Counted from the first letter of the stretch, positions 34,360 through 46,307 are shown. The stretch is 64,000 nucleotides of DNA from Coccinella septempunctata (GCF_907165205.1 NC_058191.1:10046501-10110500), one strand, 5' to 3'. The notes: generated by a model from the sequence alone, not told the origin. Translations and numbers: made by a program.

Positions 34360-34480
34360 CGCTGGCTGGAAATGAATAGTCATTCTCTCACCAGGTGATT
34401 TGGAGCTTCCTCTTCCTCGAAGAATCTGCACTCGTCGTTTTTGCTGAATCCATTTCCATTTTAATGCGAATGGACCTATA
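34360..34480 (-). pseudogene. Short jockey-like LINE C-terminal relic
   Basis: The minus strand encodes CRFFEEEEAPNHLV near 34400-34430, matching the zinc-knuckle-like tail (CxxC...H...C type) found after the RT in jockey-like LINEs. Key cysteines are lost. A similar relic lies near 39470-39520. Confidence 0.4.
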
Positions 34481-34599
34481 TAGGTGCTTCCTGAGGCCAT
34501 ATAAGGAATGCAGTGACCAGCTGTAGCATAGTTTTGCTGATATCCAGATACCTCTTAGATCTCGCAATATTAAAGTTTCGAAGATACTCTTTTGGAATG

Positions 34600-35150
34600 A
34601 TCCAACTCAGGAAGAACTCAGAAGAATCCCCTAAAGTGGATGAGCACAACCACCTTGGTTTTGAGGGGTGTTGCGATACCTCATGTTGAAGATCTTATCG
34701 AGTACTATCTGATCCTGAAATTTCGCTTCAAAATTTCCATCGATAACGAAATGACAGGTAGAAAAGTAGGAGAGTATTTGGGATTTGTTTATTTTAATGG
34801 AATAATTTCCAGCATTTGTGCTGGAAATGGGCACCATTCACTTCCATGCAGTAATATAAGTTTCGCTGAAAACTCTCACGTACATTACTGAAGATTTCTG
34901 ATTAATGATCCGAGTTCGCAAACCATCCAGTGACACAGGCTAGGTGGTACAAATCTTGGATTTCAGGTGACCCCGTAGAAAAAAGACTGTGATTTTGGTG
35001 GCCACTCAATATGTTCCCTTCTTCTAATCCAAGAGTGAGGTAGTTTTCCATCTAAGAATTGACGCACCGCTTGAACCAAATTAGGTGGTGCGCCATCTTA
35101 TATAGGAAAATGATGGTTTGATAATCTTCTGCATTCTCCAGTACTTGATT
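34600..35150 (-). pseudogene. IS630/Tc1-mariner-type transposase relic (copy 2), 3' part
   Basis: Matches the 24.7-25.2 kb copy. It has a DGAPP block near 35095, SWIRRREHIEWPPKS near 35000-35050, and the same downstream region including TTATCGAGTACTATCTGATC. Frameshifts and stops throughout. The N-terminal half is absent; the sequence abuts element R1 copy 2 near 35150. Confidence 0.8.
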
Positions 35151-35312
35151 GTGAATTGTGATTGAAAAAAGAGACAGGGTTTCAGGAATTGCTATTTAGA
35201 ATTCAGGTCCACTCATTCAAATAGTTAAACCTTGATATTCTAAAATCCACAATACGTCAAACGGTAGCGAACATATTCAATGTCAGAGAATTATATAATG
35301 TTTCATCTGAAT

Positions 35313-35884
35313 CCGTTTGCACCAAACGCACTTAGTGTTAAGTGTCCCTTAAAATGAGCCCTTAACTTAAATTACGTTGCACCAACTGTTAAGTGACATC
35401 TAAATGGCTAAAGCTAGCCTTAAATTTAAGCGCTCCTATAATGACCACTTAGGTATTTACGGGCGGGATTCTAACCTAAAATAAACTGGCTGCAGAACTG
35501 CTGTGGTTTTTCTAATAACGTCAAGTACCTTGCCAATCCATTTAATTATCAATAATAATGCTAATTCAGCAACAAAAAGATGTCACTCTTTGATAATAAT
35601 ATAATAGTTTACTTGACACTAACTGACAGGACAATAAAGTTAGGTTAATGTAATGACAACGATCATCGGCAACCGGCCAACCAATGAAAAGGCTTTATTA
35701 GACTAGAATGAAGTTGCACCAAAATAAAAAACTGAAATATCACTAGATATGAAAACTTAAGGGCCCCTTACTTAAGATTCTGTTAAGCCGCAGTCGTGCA
35801 ACTGACAATAAAATTAAGCGTCCTTTAACTTTAAACTACGCTTAGTTAAGTACTCATCTTAAGGGGGATTGGTGCAAACGGGCC
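35313..35884. mobile_element. PIF/Harbinger-like MITE, copy 1
   Basis: Ends carry CCGTTTGCACCAAACG and the complement GGTGCAAACGGGCC. Internal sequence is about 570 bp with no coding frame. Followed by TAA, a possible shared 3-bp target duplication, and then copy 2. Confidence 0.85.
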
Positions 35885-35887
35885 TAA

Positions 35888-37157
35888 GACCCGTTTGCAC
35901 CAAACGTACTTAGTCTTAAGTGTCCCTTAAAATGAACCCTCAACTTTAATTACGTTGCACCATTTGTTAAGTGACATTTAAATGGCTAAAGCTAGCCTTA
36001 AATTTAAGCGCTCCTGTAATGACCATTTAGGTATTTAAGGGCGGGATTCTAACCTTAAATAATTGTTTGAACTCATAAACTAGCTGCGAGACTGGCTGCA
36101 GAACTGCTGTGGTTTTTCTAATAACGTCAAGTACCTTTTATTTGGCAATCATTATCATTATCAATATTAATGCTCATTCGGCAACAAAAAGTTGTCACTC
36201 TTTGATAATAATATAATAAATATCCTTGACTCTGACTGACAGGACAATAAAGTTAGGTTAATGAAATGACAACGATCATCGGCAACCGGCCAACCAATGA
36301 AATGGCTTTATTGGACTAGGATGAAGTTGCACCAAAATAAAAAACTGAAATATCACTAGATATAAAAACTTAAGGGCCCCTTACTTAAGATTCTGTCAAG
36401 CCACAGTCATGCAACTGGGAATAAAATTAAGCGTCTATTAACTTTAAACGACACTTAGTTAAGTACTCTTTTTAACCCATATGGGCCCACTGTACTCATT
36501 TGGGTACAGTTGATCACCAACAAGTAAAATGTCCCTGTGAAGGCATCTACCGGTTTGCAACAAAACTGCATCTATACTGTAGTGTTCTATGATGTATAAT
36601 GAGTGAGTCTAGAAGGTTTTCAAACAGAGGTAGCTGAATCTCGAACTCATGAAACATATTTTGTAAAGCCGACATTTTTTTCAATTATCAGTGATAGTTC
36701 CTGTCCACTATTTTGTATTATATATCACATTTTCGTAGTTCAGTGAAACTTTTCTTGATATCAGCAAAAAACGAAAAACAATTACGATGTCGGCAATGCC
36801 ATCTTCGATCACGTTGGGGATGTATCAAATGCAGTGTTGTCCTCTGTATTGAGCGTGACTGTTTCATAAAGTATCACAATGTTTAACTAATAAACCATAT
36901 TATATAATAAACCATATATGTATAATAAAATGAAATTTCACATAATATCATTTGTATTGTCTGAGACCTCAAGAGTGTCCAGTGTACTCGTTTGAGTACA
37001 TATGTTTTTCCGAAATCGCTATTTGATTTTTCCTTCGAAAATGAGTCTGTTGTGTCTTACTCATCTCATTCCATCAGTATATAGTGAAATTTATCGAAAA
37101 AGAGAGAAAATAATCTGTGGGACCATATGGGTTAAGGGGTATTGGTGCAAACGGGCT
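35888..37157. mobile_element. PIF/Harbinger-like MITE, copy 2, interrupted
   Basis: Highly similar to 35313-35884 and in the same orientation. It is split near its right end by a 656-bp piggyBac-like MITE. The right terminus GGTGCAAACGGGCT ends at 37157. Confidence 0.85.
36476..37131. mobile_element. piggyBac-like MITE nested in the Harbinger-like MITE
   Basis: Begins CCCATATGGGCCCAC and ends with the near-complement GTGGGACCATATGGG. Flanked on both sides by TTAA (36472-36475 and 37132-37135), the piggyBac target. Harbinger copy 1 shows the empty site with a single TTAA near 35859. GTACTC...GAGTAC motifs occur near both ends. No transposase. Confidence 0.92.
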
Positions 37158-37973
37158 TATATTTCAGCTGAATATTTTCACAATCAGAAAGCATTTGAGA
37201 ATTTTATTTTTGAGTGAATTAATGCGAGAAGTTTACTACAGGATTTTCGATTAATGTCATCGTAGAATAAGTTCCCGAAAATTGATTTTTATATTTTTCA
37301 TTTGGCTTGTCCTATACATTGTAAATGTCTTAAGGTACCAATAAATACCTAATTATTATTATAATATCACTGTATTAAGATGAACAGCCACAAGTAGGCG
37401 CCAGTTGTCCTGTTAATTGATTATTCATGTGAATTTTTTGTTCAAAGGTGAAGTTCATCTTGACTTTGTTTAATTCATTTTACTTATATTGATGCAAGAT
37501 GATTTTTGTTGAAGAATTTAACATTCTTGTAATTATATTTGATACCCTTCATTCCCAACCACTGCATCATATGCATTTAATCTTCGGGTTAATATTTTTG
37601 AAATCTACACCTGATGTTACGTTTACAAACTCTAGCCAACGAAGATATCCAACAATTAACTCTACTTCAGCTAGTGCATATTATGATATTATATTGATCT
37701 CTTGTATTTACCATGCAAATAACTGGATTTGGTATGCCTTCAATCAGTTTGTATAAACTTCAATTATATTCGTCACAAATTTTCCGAAGAGATTTGACAT
37801 TGTGATGAAATATGTTATAACAGAAAGTTTTACGTAGAACGGGCAACATAGCGTTGATTTAAAACCCAAAAATGTTTTGACAAGCTTCATATAATTTTCG
37901 TACTATACAGAATGAAATGTGTCATATTTCCATGGCCAACCGAGTGCTAAAATAAAAGTGAATGGAGTATAGT

Positions 37974-38449
37974 AATTTTTTGCATTCGTTCACCCGGAAA
38001 TAAAATTCTCAAATGCCACCACTTTTTTGTACCTCCCAATAAAAAGAAATTCTTTGTCATCCTCTTCAATCCCAATCTTTCTGATTGTGGAAACATTCAG
38101 ATAAAATATAAGTCGTTCAGATTCAGATGAAACATTATATAAATTCACTTACATTGAATATGTTTGCTCCTGTCTGATACATTGTAGCTATTAGTATTAG
38201 AATATCAGGGTTACCTACTATTTGAATGAGTGGACCTGAATTCTACATAGCACTTCCTGAAACCCTGTCTTTTCCCTTTCTCAATCACTTTGAGCATTTT
38301 CTTAATAAAAATTGATATTAGTTGTGGCAACGGCGTTATGACAAACAATATTTCATGAGTGCCAAACTTACTCCGTTCTAGTTACAAAAACTTGAGAAAA
38401 TTATTTCATGACCAACCGAGGGATGAAAAGAAAGTGAATGGAGTATAGC
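37974..38449 (+). mobile_element. TIR element R1, right-half copy
   Basis: Matches 28770-29275 in the same orientation, ending with the R1 right terminus. It abuts the inverted copy at 37971, so two R1 copies lie head to head. Confidence 0.8.
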
Positions 38450-39440
38450 TTACTATTCCAAAGATATAATTTTCATTTACTCTTCATTTCATATAGGTAC
38501 ATGAATTCAATTTGAATGTGCACATTGGAAGGTTAACGATAGATTTCTATCCGGCTCCCCCCAGCATCTCAAGTGTTTGTTTTCTGAGATGTGAGAAAAA
38601 ACTCAACCTGTTTTTTCCTCTTTCCGTCGAGGGGAGCGGCGTTGAAAAAGCCATTATGTGGGGCGCAATCAAAACCTCATCCGTGCGACAAAATGACCAA
38701 CCTCAAATCTAATTCTACCTTCCGCCATCACTTTTCACACTGAATTTATGTTGCCCTTTCCTTTTTTACTTCCAGGCTATTATGTTTGAGAAAAACGTTC
38801 CAAAAAATAAAGCTGGAGTAATATCCAAGAAAACAACGTTGTCATTCCTGAATGCACACTGTGTTGGTTGATTGAATTTCGTGCGAAAGATGCTCCATTT
38901 TATCATGTGATGAATCGGTGAATCCTTTATGATGTTCCAAATGCGCAAAACTGATAAAAATAAGAGTAATAGTAATTAATTGATCGAAATATGCTTCGAC
39001 TAATATTGAATGGGTGCTTTCTAAGCATCAATGCAGGAAAATATTTTCAAATTACTGGCATAAATATCCGGGATTGCCTAAATTTTTGTAAAAAAAATTT
39101 ATGTGCGCTGTTGCGTGTTTTCAAAATACGATGTACTTTTGAAATCCCAGGAATGATCTCTTGAAATTTTTTTATTTTTCCGATAAGCATACCCGTATTT
39201 TCATTGAAACCTATCAATTTCTGTGGGTGATACAAACCATGAATGAAGTATTCTTTAAAAATAAAAACGGCACATTTACCGGTGAGTGTCTTCCACCTTC
39301 ATAATTTTTCTTTCAAAAGTTTAACACCCTGTAGTTCAAAGGTTGAAGATATGGGATTGTTCAAATTCTCCTTTTAGATTCCAGATTTTCTACATTTTAA
39401 AAGCAGTCCGACCTTAAGATCTATCATGACTCACATCAAA
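38450..39440. other. No gene seen
   Basis: Contains a short GC-richer patch at about 38540-38690 with no recognisable product. Nothing else supported. Confidence 0.35.
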
Positions 39441-39449
39441 ACTGAGCAA

Positions 39450-40000
39450 TGGCGAGAACTTCTGTCACCAGGTGATCTGAAGTTTCATTCTCCTCCTCAA
39501 AAAATCTGCACCTGTCAGTTTTTGCTAGACTTATTTTCATTAATTACTTCCGGAGGCAACAATACCTTGTAAGGAGGTGTAGCATATTCTTGATAAGATC
39601 TAGATACTTCTGAGATATGACAGTGGAAGAGGTTCCCAGGAAACTTTTTAGGTTGTTCTATTCTACTAATATTCCTCCAGAGTTATGCAATTTCGGTGTT
39701 TTCCTTCTCTTGAAACTGTTTTCTATACCACTGAAAGGTTTCGGGCCAATGGAAGAAATTTGTGATATTTTCTTGACAAGTCCAGTGCTGCTATATAGCA
39801 GAAATATATCCAGTGTTCCTTGTTTCGCATATATTATTGTCAATTTTGTCTATCTCGATATGTGGTTCTTCCTGCAGTGGTATTTTCGATGGTTTGCTGA
39901 ATATTGCTTTTTCATATTAGTCTTTTGCCTAGCTAGAGTAACACTTAAATATTTCGCTTCATCTCTCTACTCGATTTCTTCTCCATAAACCTCTATAAGA
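39450..40000 (-). pseudogene. Jockey-like LINE relic beside the palindrome
   Basis: On the minus strand, GEEIE...DEAKYLSVTLARQK (post-RT region) lies near 39925-39995, and a degraded Cys-rich tail, CRFFEEENETSDHLV, lies near 39470-39525. The order agrees with a jockey C-terminus. Heavily decayed and cut at the left palindrome border (40007). Confidence 0.5.
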
Positions 40001-40006
40001 TTTGAT

Positions 40007-40173
40007 GCCTTCAATTTCAAAGCTTTTTCGGTTCTTGGCTGCTGTCACAATAGTTCTTCCTGAATTCCAAATTTATTTCTGAAAACCCTTGCTATACCTT
40101 TGCTCATACGAAGGTCGTTCGCTACACAATGAGCGAGAGAGTATTCTCCAGAAACTGTGAAGAGGTCTTGATT
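40007..40173 (-). pseudogene. Truncated macro-domain fragment (left palindrome arm)
   Basis: Mirror of 43514-43680. It encodes the first half of the macro domain (through SLAHCVANDLR, SKGIARVF, KALKLK), then ends abruptly at the palindrome border, where jockey-like relic sequence begins. It cannot make a folded macro domain. Confidence 0.85.
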
Positions 40174-41019
40174 TCACTTATGGTGAAGTAATGGAAATTC
40201 TCCTCAATTTGGGTTATCACAGCATATGCAAGTTTAAACTGAATAATTATGAGTTTCATTCATGAATTTTACAAATGCACCGCGAAAACTATTCAAAATC
40301 ATTCTTCAAATATGAGGTTTTAAAATTTAGATCGCTTCGTTTCTAGTTTACTAGTAGGCAACAGCGCCTACTAGAAAATGAAAAAAACAATGGTTTGTTT
40401 ATAAAATATCAGCTGTTGATTTTCAACCATCATAAGGTACTCACTGGCGTAGTCACTGGCGAGCCTCAACAGCAACCTGCCAGAAAAATCCCATAAAATT
40501 TTACGACCTTCCTCGTTCGTCGCAGACTCCATAGACAGCCATCTTTGTCTATCTCATCAAGATAGTGTATTTGTTGTTCTTAATTATCAAAGCATATTTC
40601 AGTCGCTGTTACCAACTTGTGCAGCAGAAACCAAACGCTTTAAATTAGGTAATAGGCATTATTGCCTATTGAATGATATTTGACGGCAGTAGTTCTGAAC
40701 CTTCTGAAATCTGACTCCAATTATCATCTGAATCGGCCATTCCGTTCCATAGATAAAGCGGTTTTAAATTTCCATTCACATTTCAGAAACACACCGTGAA
40801 TAAAAATGTAGGTTTTTCGTGACACTCCTCGTGTCCTTTATCTCCCATTAGAATGTTTCCCTACTAATCCGGGACACCCTGTGTATACAACATATATATT
40901 TAAGATATAATGAAAAATCCAAGAACTAGCTGACACTACACGTTGACGACGTTGAAATCGAAATTCTGTATCGTAAGACACAATCGACAAAGTAAATAAC
41001 TGAGTATTGAGTGGATATA

Positions 41020-41680
41020 CAGGTGAGTCTTTGACTCGTACAAACATTTAAACAAAAGATTCTTGAGGTCAAAAGAAACACTTTTTTCCAATACCTTTTT
41101 TCTGATTCGGCTCTGATAAAAAGATATAATCATTTTAAGTTTTCATAATGAGTTGTTCCCTGGAAAAATAAAATTACCTTTAGAATAACTAGCTAAGACT
41201 GTGACTCTACACATCTGTGGATCTTTCAAACATAGTTGTATCCAGCCAAAGTACCCAAATTTTCAAATTTCACACATACTTTTTAATTTTTGAACATCAA
41301 ATTACTCGAAAACGGCGCATTTTACGAAAAGATATGAGGAATACTTTTATTTCACAAAACGTTAAAATATTCATTATATAGCGCTCAACTTATTTCCACG
41401 AGTTGGGTTCTTTAAATTTTTGGTATTTTTATGTTACGTAACTGTCATAATGAGAAAACTGGAAGACGTATCAAATAAATGAAAAACTATATTCCGTAAT
41501 TTATTTCATTTCATTAAACAGCCGTTTGTGAGATAGAACTCAAAATAACACTTTTTTATGGTTATTCAACATCCTGTATCTTTCAAACCGGGCTGATTCG
41601 GAAAAAATGGTGAGGAAAAAAGTGTTTCTTTTGACCTCAAGAATCTACCGTTAAAATATTTGCATCACTCGAAGACCCTG
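41020..41680. mobile_element. TA-type MITE (CAGGGTGAGTC family) in left palindrome arm
   Basis: Both ends carry diverged inverted repeats of over 100 bp, with GAGTCTTTGACTCG-like outer sequence and ATTCTTGAGGTCAAAAGAAA further in. Related copies lie at 22273 and 50216. Confidence 0.8.
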
Positions 41681-42001
41681 AATAGAAGCTCAATAGCTAT
41701 AATACTTCAGAAGCAGAAACTAAGAACTTTCATCAATCTTATAGAGTTTTAGGTTTTCACGGATGGACATATTTGATGAAATAATTTTCCGGGATATTCC
41801 GTGTAAAAAGAGAAATATTAAAAGGTGAAAATGATTTATTTCAACGTTTCGACAACAATAAACACATTTCTCTTTTTACACGGAATATCCCGGAAAATTA
41901 TTTCATCAAATATGTCCATCCGTGAAAACCTAAAACTCTATAAGATTGATGAAAGTTCTTAGTTTCTGCTTCTGAAGTATTATAGCTATTGAGCTTCTAT
42001 T

Positions 42002-42663
42002 CAGGGTCTTCGAGTGATGCAAATATTTTAACGGTAGATTCTTGAGGTCAAAAGAAACACTTTTTTTCTCACCATTCTTTCCGAATCAGCCCGGTTTGAA
42101 AGATACAGGATGTTGAATAACCATAAAAAAGTGTTATTTTGAGTTCTATCTCACAAACGGCTGTTTAATGAAATGAAATAAATTACGGAATATAGTTTTT
42201 CATTTATTTGATACGTCTTCCAGTTTTCTCATTATGACAGTTACGTAACATAAAAATACCAAAAATTTAAAGAACCCAACTCGTGGAAATAAGTTGAGCG
42301 CTATATAATGAATATTTTAACGTTTTGTGAAATAAAAGTATTCCTCATATCTTTTCGTAAAAATGCGCCGTTTTCGAGTAATTTGATGTTCAAAAATTAA
42401 AAAGTATGTGTGAAATTTGAAAATTTGGGTACTTTGGCTGGATACAACTATGTTTGAAAGATCCACAGATGTGTAGAGTCACAGTCTTAGCTAGTTATTC
42501 TAAAGGTAATTTTATTTTTCCAGGGAACAACTCATTATGAAAACTTAAAATGATTATATCTTTTTATCAGAGCCGAATCAGAAAAAAGGTATTGGAAAAA
42601 AGTGTTTCTTTTGACCTCAAGAATCTTTTGTTTAAATGTTTGTACGAGTCAAAGACTCACCTG
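42002..42663. mobile_element. TA-type MITE (CAGGGTGAGTC family) in right palindrome arm
   Basis: Exact mirror of the element at 41020-41680, differing by one inserted base. It is a duplicate made with the palindrome, not an independent insertion. Confidence 0.8.
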
Positions 42664-43513
42664 TATATCCACTCAATACTCAGTTATTTACTTTGTCGAT
42701 TGTGTCTTACGATACAGAATTTCGATTTCAACGTCGTCAACGTGTAGTGTCAGCTAGTTCTTGGATTTTTCATTATATCTTAAATATATATGTTGTATAC
42801 ACAGGGTGTCCCGGATTAGTAGGGAAACATTCTAATGGGAGATAAAGGACACGAGGAGGGTCACGAAAAACCTACATTTTTATTCACGGTGTGTTTCTGA
42901 AATGTGAATGGAAATTTAAAACCGCTTTATCTATGGAACGGAATGGCCGATTCAGATGATAATTGGAGTCAGATTTCAGAAGGTTCAGAACTACTGCCGT
43001 CAAATATCATTCAATAGGCAATAATGCCTATATATTACCTAATTTAAAGCGTTTGGTTTCTGCTGCACAAGTTGGTAACAGCGACTGAAATATGCTTTGA
43101 TAATTAAGAACAACAAATACACTATCTTGATGAGATAGACAAAGATGGCTGTCTATGGAGTCTGCGACGAACGAGGAAGGTCGTAAAATTTTATGGGATT
43201 TTTATGGCAGGTTGCTGTTGAGGCTCGCCAGTGACTACGCCAGTGAGTACCTTATGATGGTTGAAAATCAACAGCTGATATTTTATAAACAAACCATTGT
43301 TCTTTTCATTTTCTAGTAGGCGCTGTTGCCTACTAGTAAACTAGAAACGAAGCGATCTAAATTTTAAAACCTCATATTTGAAGAATGATTTTGAATAGTT
43401 TTCGCGGTGCATTTGTAAAATTCATGAATGAAACTCATAATTATTCAGTTTAAACTTGCATATGCTGTGATAACCCAAATTGAGGAGAATTTCCATTACT
43501 TCACCATAAGTGA

Positions 43514-43940
43514 AATCAAGACCTCTTCACAGTTTCTGGAGAATACTCTCTCGCTCATTGTGTAGCGAACGACCTTCGTATGAGCAAAGGTATAGCAAGG
43601 GTTTTCAGAAATAAATTTGGAATTCAGGAAGAACTATTGCGACAGCAGCCAAGAACCGAAAAAGCTTTGAAATTGAAGGCTGAAGGTCGGTTCATTTATT
43701 ACCTAGTCACCAAGCAACATTTCCATCAGAAGCCAACCTATCAGAATCTAAGGACAGCACTACATAGCTTGAAAGAAGACCTTCAACGCTTTGGAGATAG
43801 GAAATTAGCTGTTCCCAAGCTCGGTTGCGGACTGGACCAGCTGAATTGGCGGGTTGTGCGAAGCATGCTGGAGGTGGTACTTCAGAAGACTGGTATACGG
43901 ATCCTACTATGCAATTTTAACCCGAAGCAAACCAAGTAGC
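43514..43940 (+). CDS. Macro-domain protein, OARD1/TARG1-like (partial N-terminus)
   Basis: TARG1/OARD1-type macro domains bind ADP-ribose and remove it from O-acetyl-ADP-ribose or from glutamate-linked ADP-ribosyl proteins. The frame is open from 43514, right after a TGA, to the stop at 43938-43940. It reads NQDLF, SLAHCVANDLRMSKGIARVF, GRFIYYLVTK, KPTYQNL and AVPKLGCGLDQLNW. The family's catalytic Lys (in YYLVTK) and Asp (in GCGLD) are both kept, and the substrate loop is intact. The first ATG (43580) lies inside the domain, so a full protein needs an upstream exon or fusion; the CAAGAC region lacks a start. The first 56 codons lie in the palindrome arm. An LTR-like sequence starts ten bases after the stop, so this may be a retroelement-borne or retrocopied gene. 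Host gene versus mobile passenger is unresolved. Confidence 0.75.
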
Positions 43941-43950
43941 CTAGAAAAAC

Positions 43951-44231
43951 TGTGGAGTGCTACTTCCATCAGAAAGGCTACTGTAGCCAGACCAGAGCGG
44001 TCGCTTTATTCTGGAACGACCGCGAAGGCACGGGAATGTTTCCGGCGCCTATATAAGCCCAGCGGAGGAGCAGGTAGTGAAGTACAGATATAGTGCAAGC
44101 GACTAGTAGAAATAAATACGAGTGGAAATAAATAGTAGTGACATAGTTAGTTTGTGAGTTATAAGTGTATTAAGTGTAAATAAATAATTTTAATCAGTCG
44201 TACGTTTTAATTAAGCGAAGAAAACGTTACA
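43951..44231 (+). mobile_element. LTR-like sequence, 281 bp
   Basis: Begins TGTGGAG and ends GTTACA (TG...CA). It holds a good TATA box (CCTATATAAGCCC near 44050) in a GC-rich promoter-like stretch, and AATAAA motifs downstream of it near 44187. An inverted copy of its last 48 bp lies at 47461-47508, showing that it is repetitive. No gag/pol frame is adjacent, and no target duplication or primer-binding site was recognised. It could be a solo LTR of a Ty3/gypsy-like element; the alternative is the promoter of an unknown repeat. Confidence 0.5.
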
Positions 44232-45793
44232 GTATTTACATTTGCCTTTGACCAAATTCATTTAGATTTAATATTCACTTATCACGTCATGAAATTAATA
44301 GGATGTTGAATATCGAACGGAGATGAAAAATAACTGTCTCCATTAAAAAAATTAATTCAGTATTCGGCAACCTTGGTGATGCGATAGGGTTCGACTTATT
44401 AAATGAATGCATCCTAACGTTTTCACAGATATCGAAGAGATTATGAACATCGCTATACACATCTAAGTATAGCGATTTATAACCTGTAGAGTGATTTGGC
44501 GAACTTCTTAGAACTGTCCCAAATTTTTTGAGGCGGTCCTGAAAGTGGAATGATATCCCAGCAAACCAACATGTTACATGCATAAGGATGCTACATAACA
44601 TAAACAGAACATTTGAAACACAACTGTGGATTTATAAATAAATATTCCATATACATAACGTTCTCATTTCACGTGATACATATCAAACATAATATAATAT
44701 TTATGTATCATATACATTAATTTGTTATGTTTTTCATGAAAAGTATATGGTATATCAATTCCGTATTATCTATGATATGTATCATTTTGAATGAGAATGT
44801 TATGTATATGGTATATTAATTTATAAATGCACAATTTTCATTCAAATGTTCTGTTAATTTTATGTAGCAATCAGAGCATTGAATACATATTATTACGATA
44901 TGAGAGTATACACATAACATATACCTAATTTTTCAGCAGTCATCCCGACAATGAAACTTACGGTATGATTTATTGAATCGTAAAAAAGTACAAACATCAG
45001 TACTGAAAGTAGCTGTTATCGAAACTGTTTTATTCAATTTCTTACTACTAGCGGATAGAATCCGCCAAAATAGGCGAATTATGAATTTTGATAACTCAAC
45101 TTTCATAACCTCAATTATTGACATTCGGAGGAAAAAGAAGGGTTGTGTGATTATGCTGAATGTTCACATTCATGCATCAGTATGACAAATTTATCATATA
45201 TAATATGTATTTGCAAGGATAGTAAACCTGATTCCATTCGTCATAGAGATACAATATTGTGTATATCTGATGATTTTGTGTGACAAATGGAAAGCAAATA
45301 CTCGAGTTATTTTTTAAAACATAAAGAATGCGATTTTAGTTCGAGTTTTGAGAATTATTTGGTTTCCGCATTGATAAAAGAAGCAATTTTTATTCCATAC
45401 AGTTAATATGGTGTACTTATATGAATAGTCACATGTTTCCATAGCTAGATAGGTTGGAGGGACCACTCAGGAACACAAGATGTCGAAAAGTAAGCAGGTT
45501 CGAGCCCGGAATGAGAAGGAATTTTAGGTCGGTGCGGGAGACAACCACGGATCGTAGACATAGGTTACTAATGAAGTCTCAAGTATGAATACTGACAATC
45601 AATCAGGTGTAACAATAAATTATCGTTCTGGTACAGTTTTTGCCCAAAATAAGTACGTATTTCATCAAATATGGCGATCCATTGAATTTTGTATGTCCTT
45701 GTATTTATTGAGGTTATATTTCAAATTGGTATTAGATGTTCTGTACCAGAGCTATCATCCTTTGCACATAGCATGTAAGGTACAAAGTACCTA
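44232..45793. other. No gene; imperfect inverted repeat at 44567-44872
   Basis: Arms of roughly 90 bp containing CTACATAACATAAACAGAAC and, inverted, GTTCTGTTAATTTTATGTAG bracket an AT-rich centre, probably a MITE. At about 45485 a GGTTCGAGCCC string resembles a tRNA B box, but no cloverleaf is visible. Confidence 0.45.
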
Positions 45794-46307
45794 CAGTCCC
45801 TGGCCAGTTTATTAGACGCACTGAGAATTTTTTTTATATTTACTGGTATTGCCCGAGGAAAAAGCAGAATATTTAAATTTCATGTCCACAGAATGTCAGT
45901 TTTATCTACGACTCTCATTAAATTGTTCTATTTGGCATTTATTTTTGATGTTGTAGTATTAATACTTAAGTATGAATCAGTACTATGTCTTCCAGTGGAC
46001 GTCTTGCATTCTTCAGGTTCGTACGTTATTTCGATAATCCACATATGAAATCATTATCTTCGAATGCAGCAAACCGAACAATTCTGCTTTGATAGTATGA
46101 AGCTCTCATAGCTACACAGGGTGGCTCAGCAAAATATTAGAATTTCATGTTTAAACATCAATAAATCAATATTTTTTATCCAATATGATATATTATATGT
46201 GAAAATCATTTACAGATGAAGTATATGTAACATATACATTCAATTTAATAATTCAATATTGAGATTTTGCATCGAATCAGTGCGTCTAATAATATGGCCA
46301 GGGACTG
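45794..46307. mobile_element. TA-flanked MITE, 514 bp
   Basis: Inverted termini of about 33 bp start CAGTCCCTGGCCA and include TTAGACGCACTGA, with TA at 45792-45793 and 46308-46309. This is the usual Tc1/mariner or pogo MITE plan. No coding frame. Confidence 0.85.

Larger units (their letters stand above)
35150..37971 (-). mobile_element. TIR element R1, inverted copy split by other elements
   Basis: The outer part (37158-37971) matches 28046-28930 and the inner part (35150-35312) matches about 28920-29085, both inverted. Between them lie two tandem Harbinger-like MITEs, one of which contains a piggyBac-like MITE. Confidence 0.85.
40007..43680. repeat. Near-perfect 1.8-kb inverted repeat (palindrome) with 49-bp spacer
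   Basis: Left arm is 40007-41816 and right arm 41866-43680; the spacer is 41817-41865. Wherever I compared them the arms match base for base, apart from a one-base difference in a run of A (near 42360), a four-base difference near 43030, and scattered substitutions. Arms contain, from outside in, a macro-domain fragment, dispersed repeat D, a CAGGGTGTCC-type repeat and a 660-bp TIR element. Either a recent inverted duplication or an assembly artefact. Confidence 0.97.

Noticed and set aside
45480..45500. tRNA-like B box (GGTTCGAGCCC)
   Set aside because: No A box at the right distance and no acceptor stem or anticodon arm; at most a SINE remnant.
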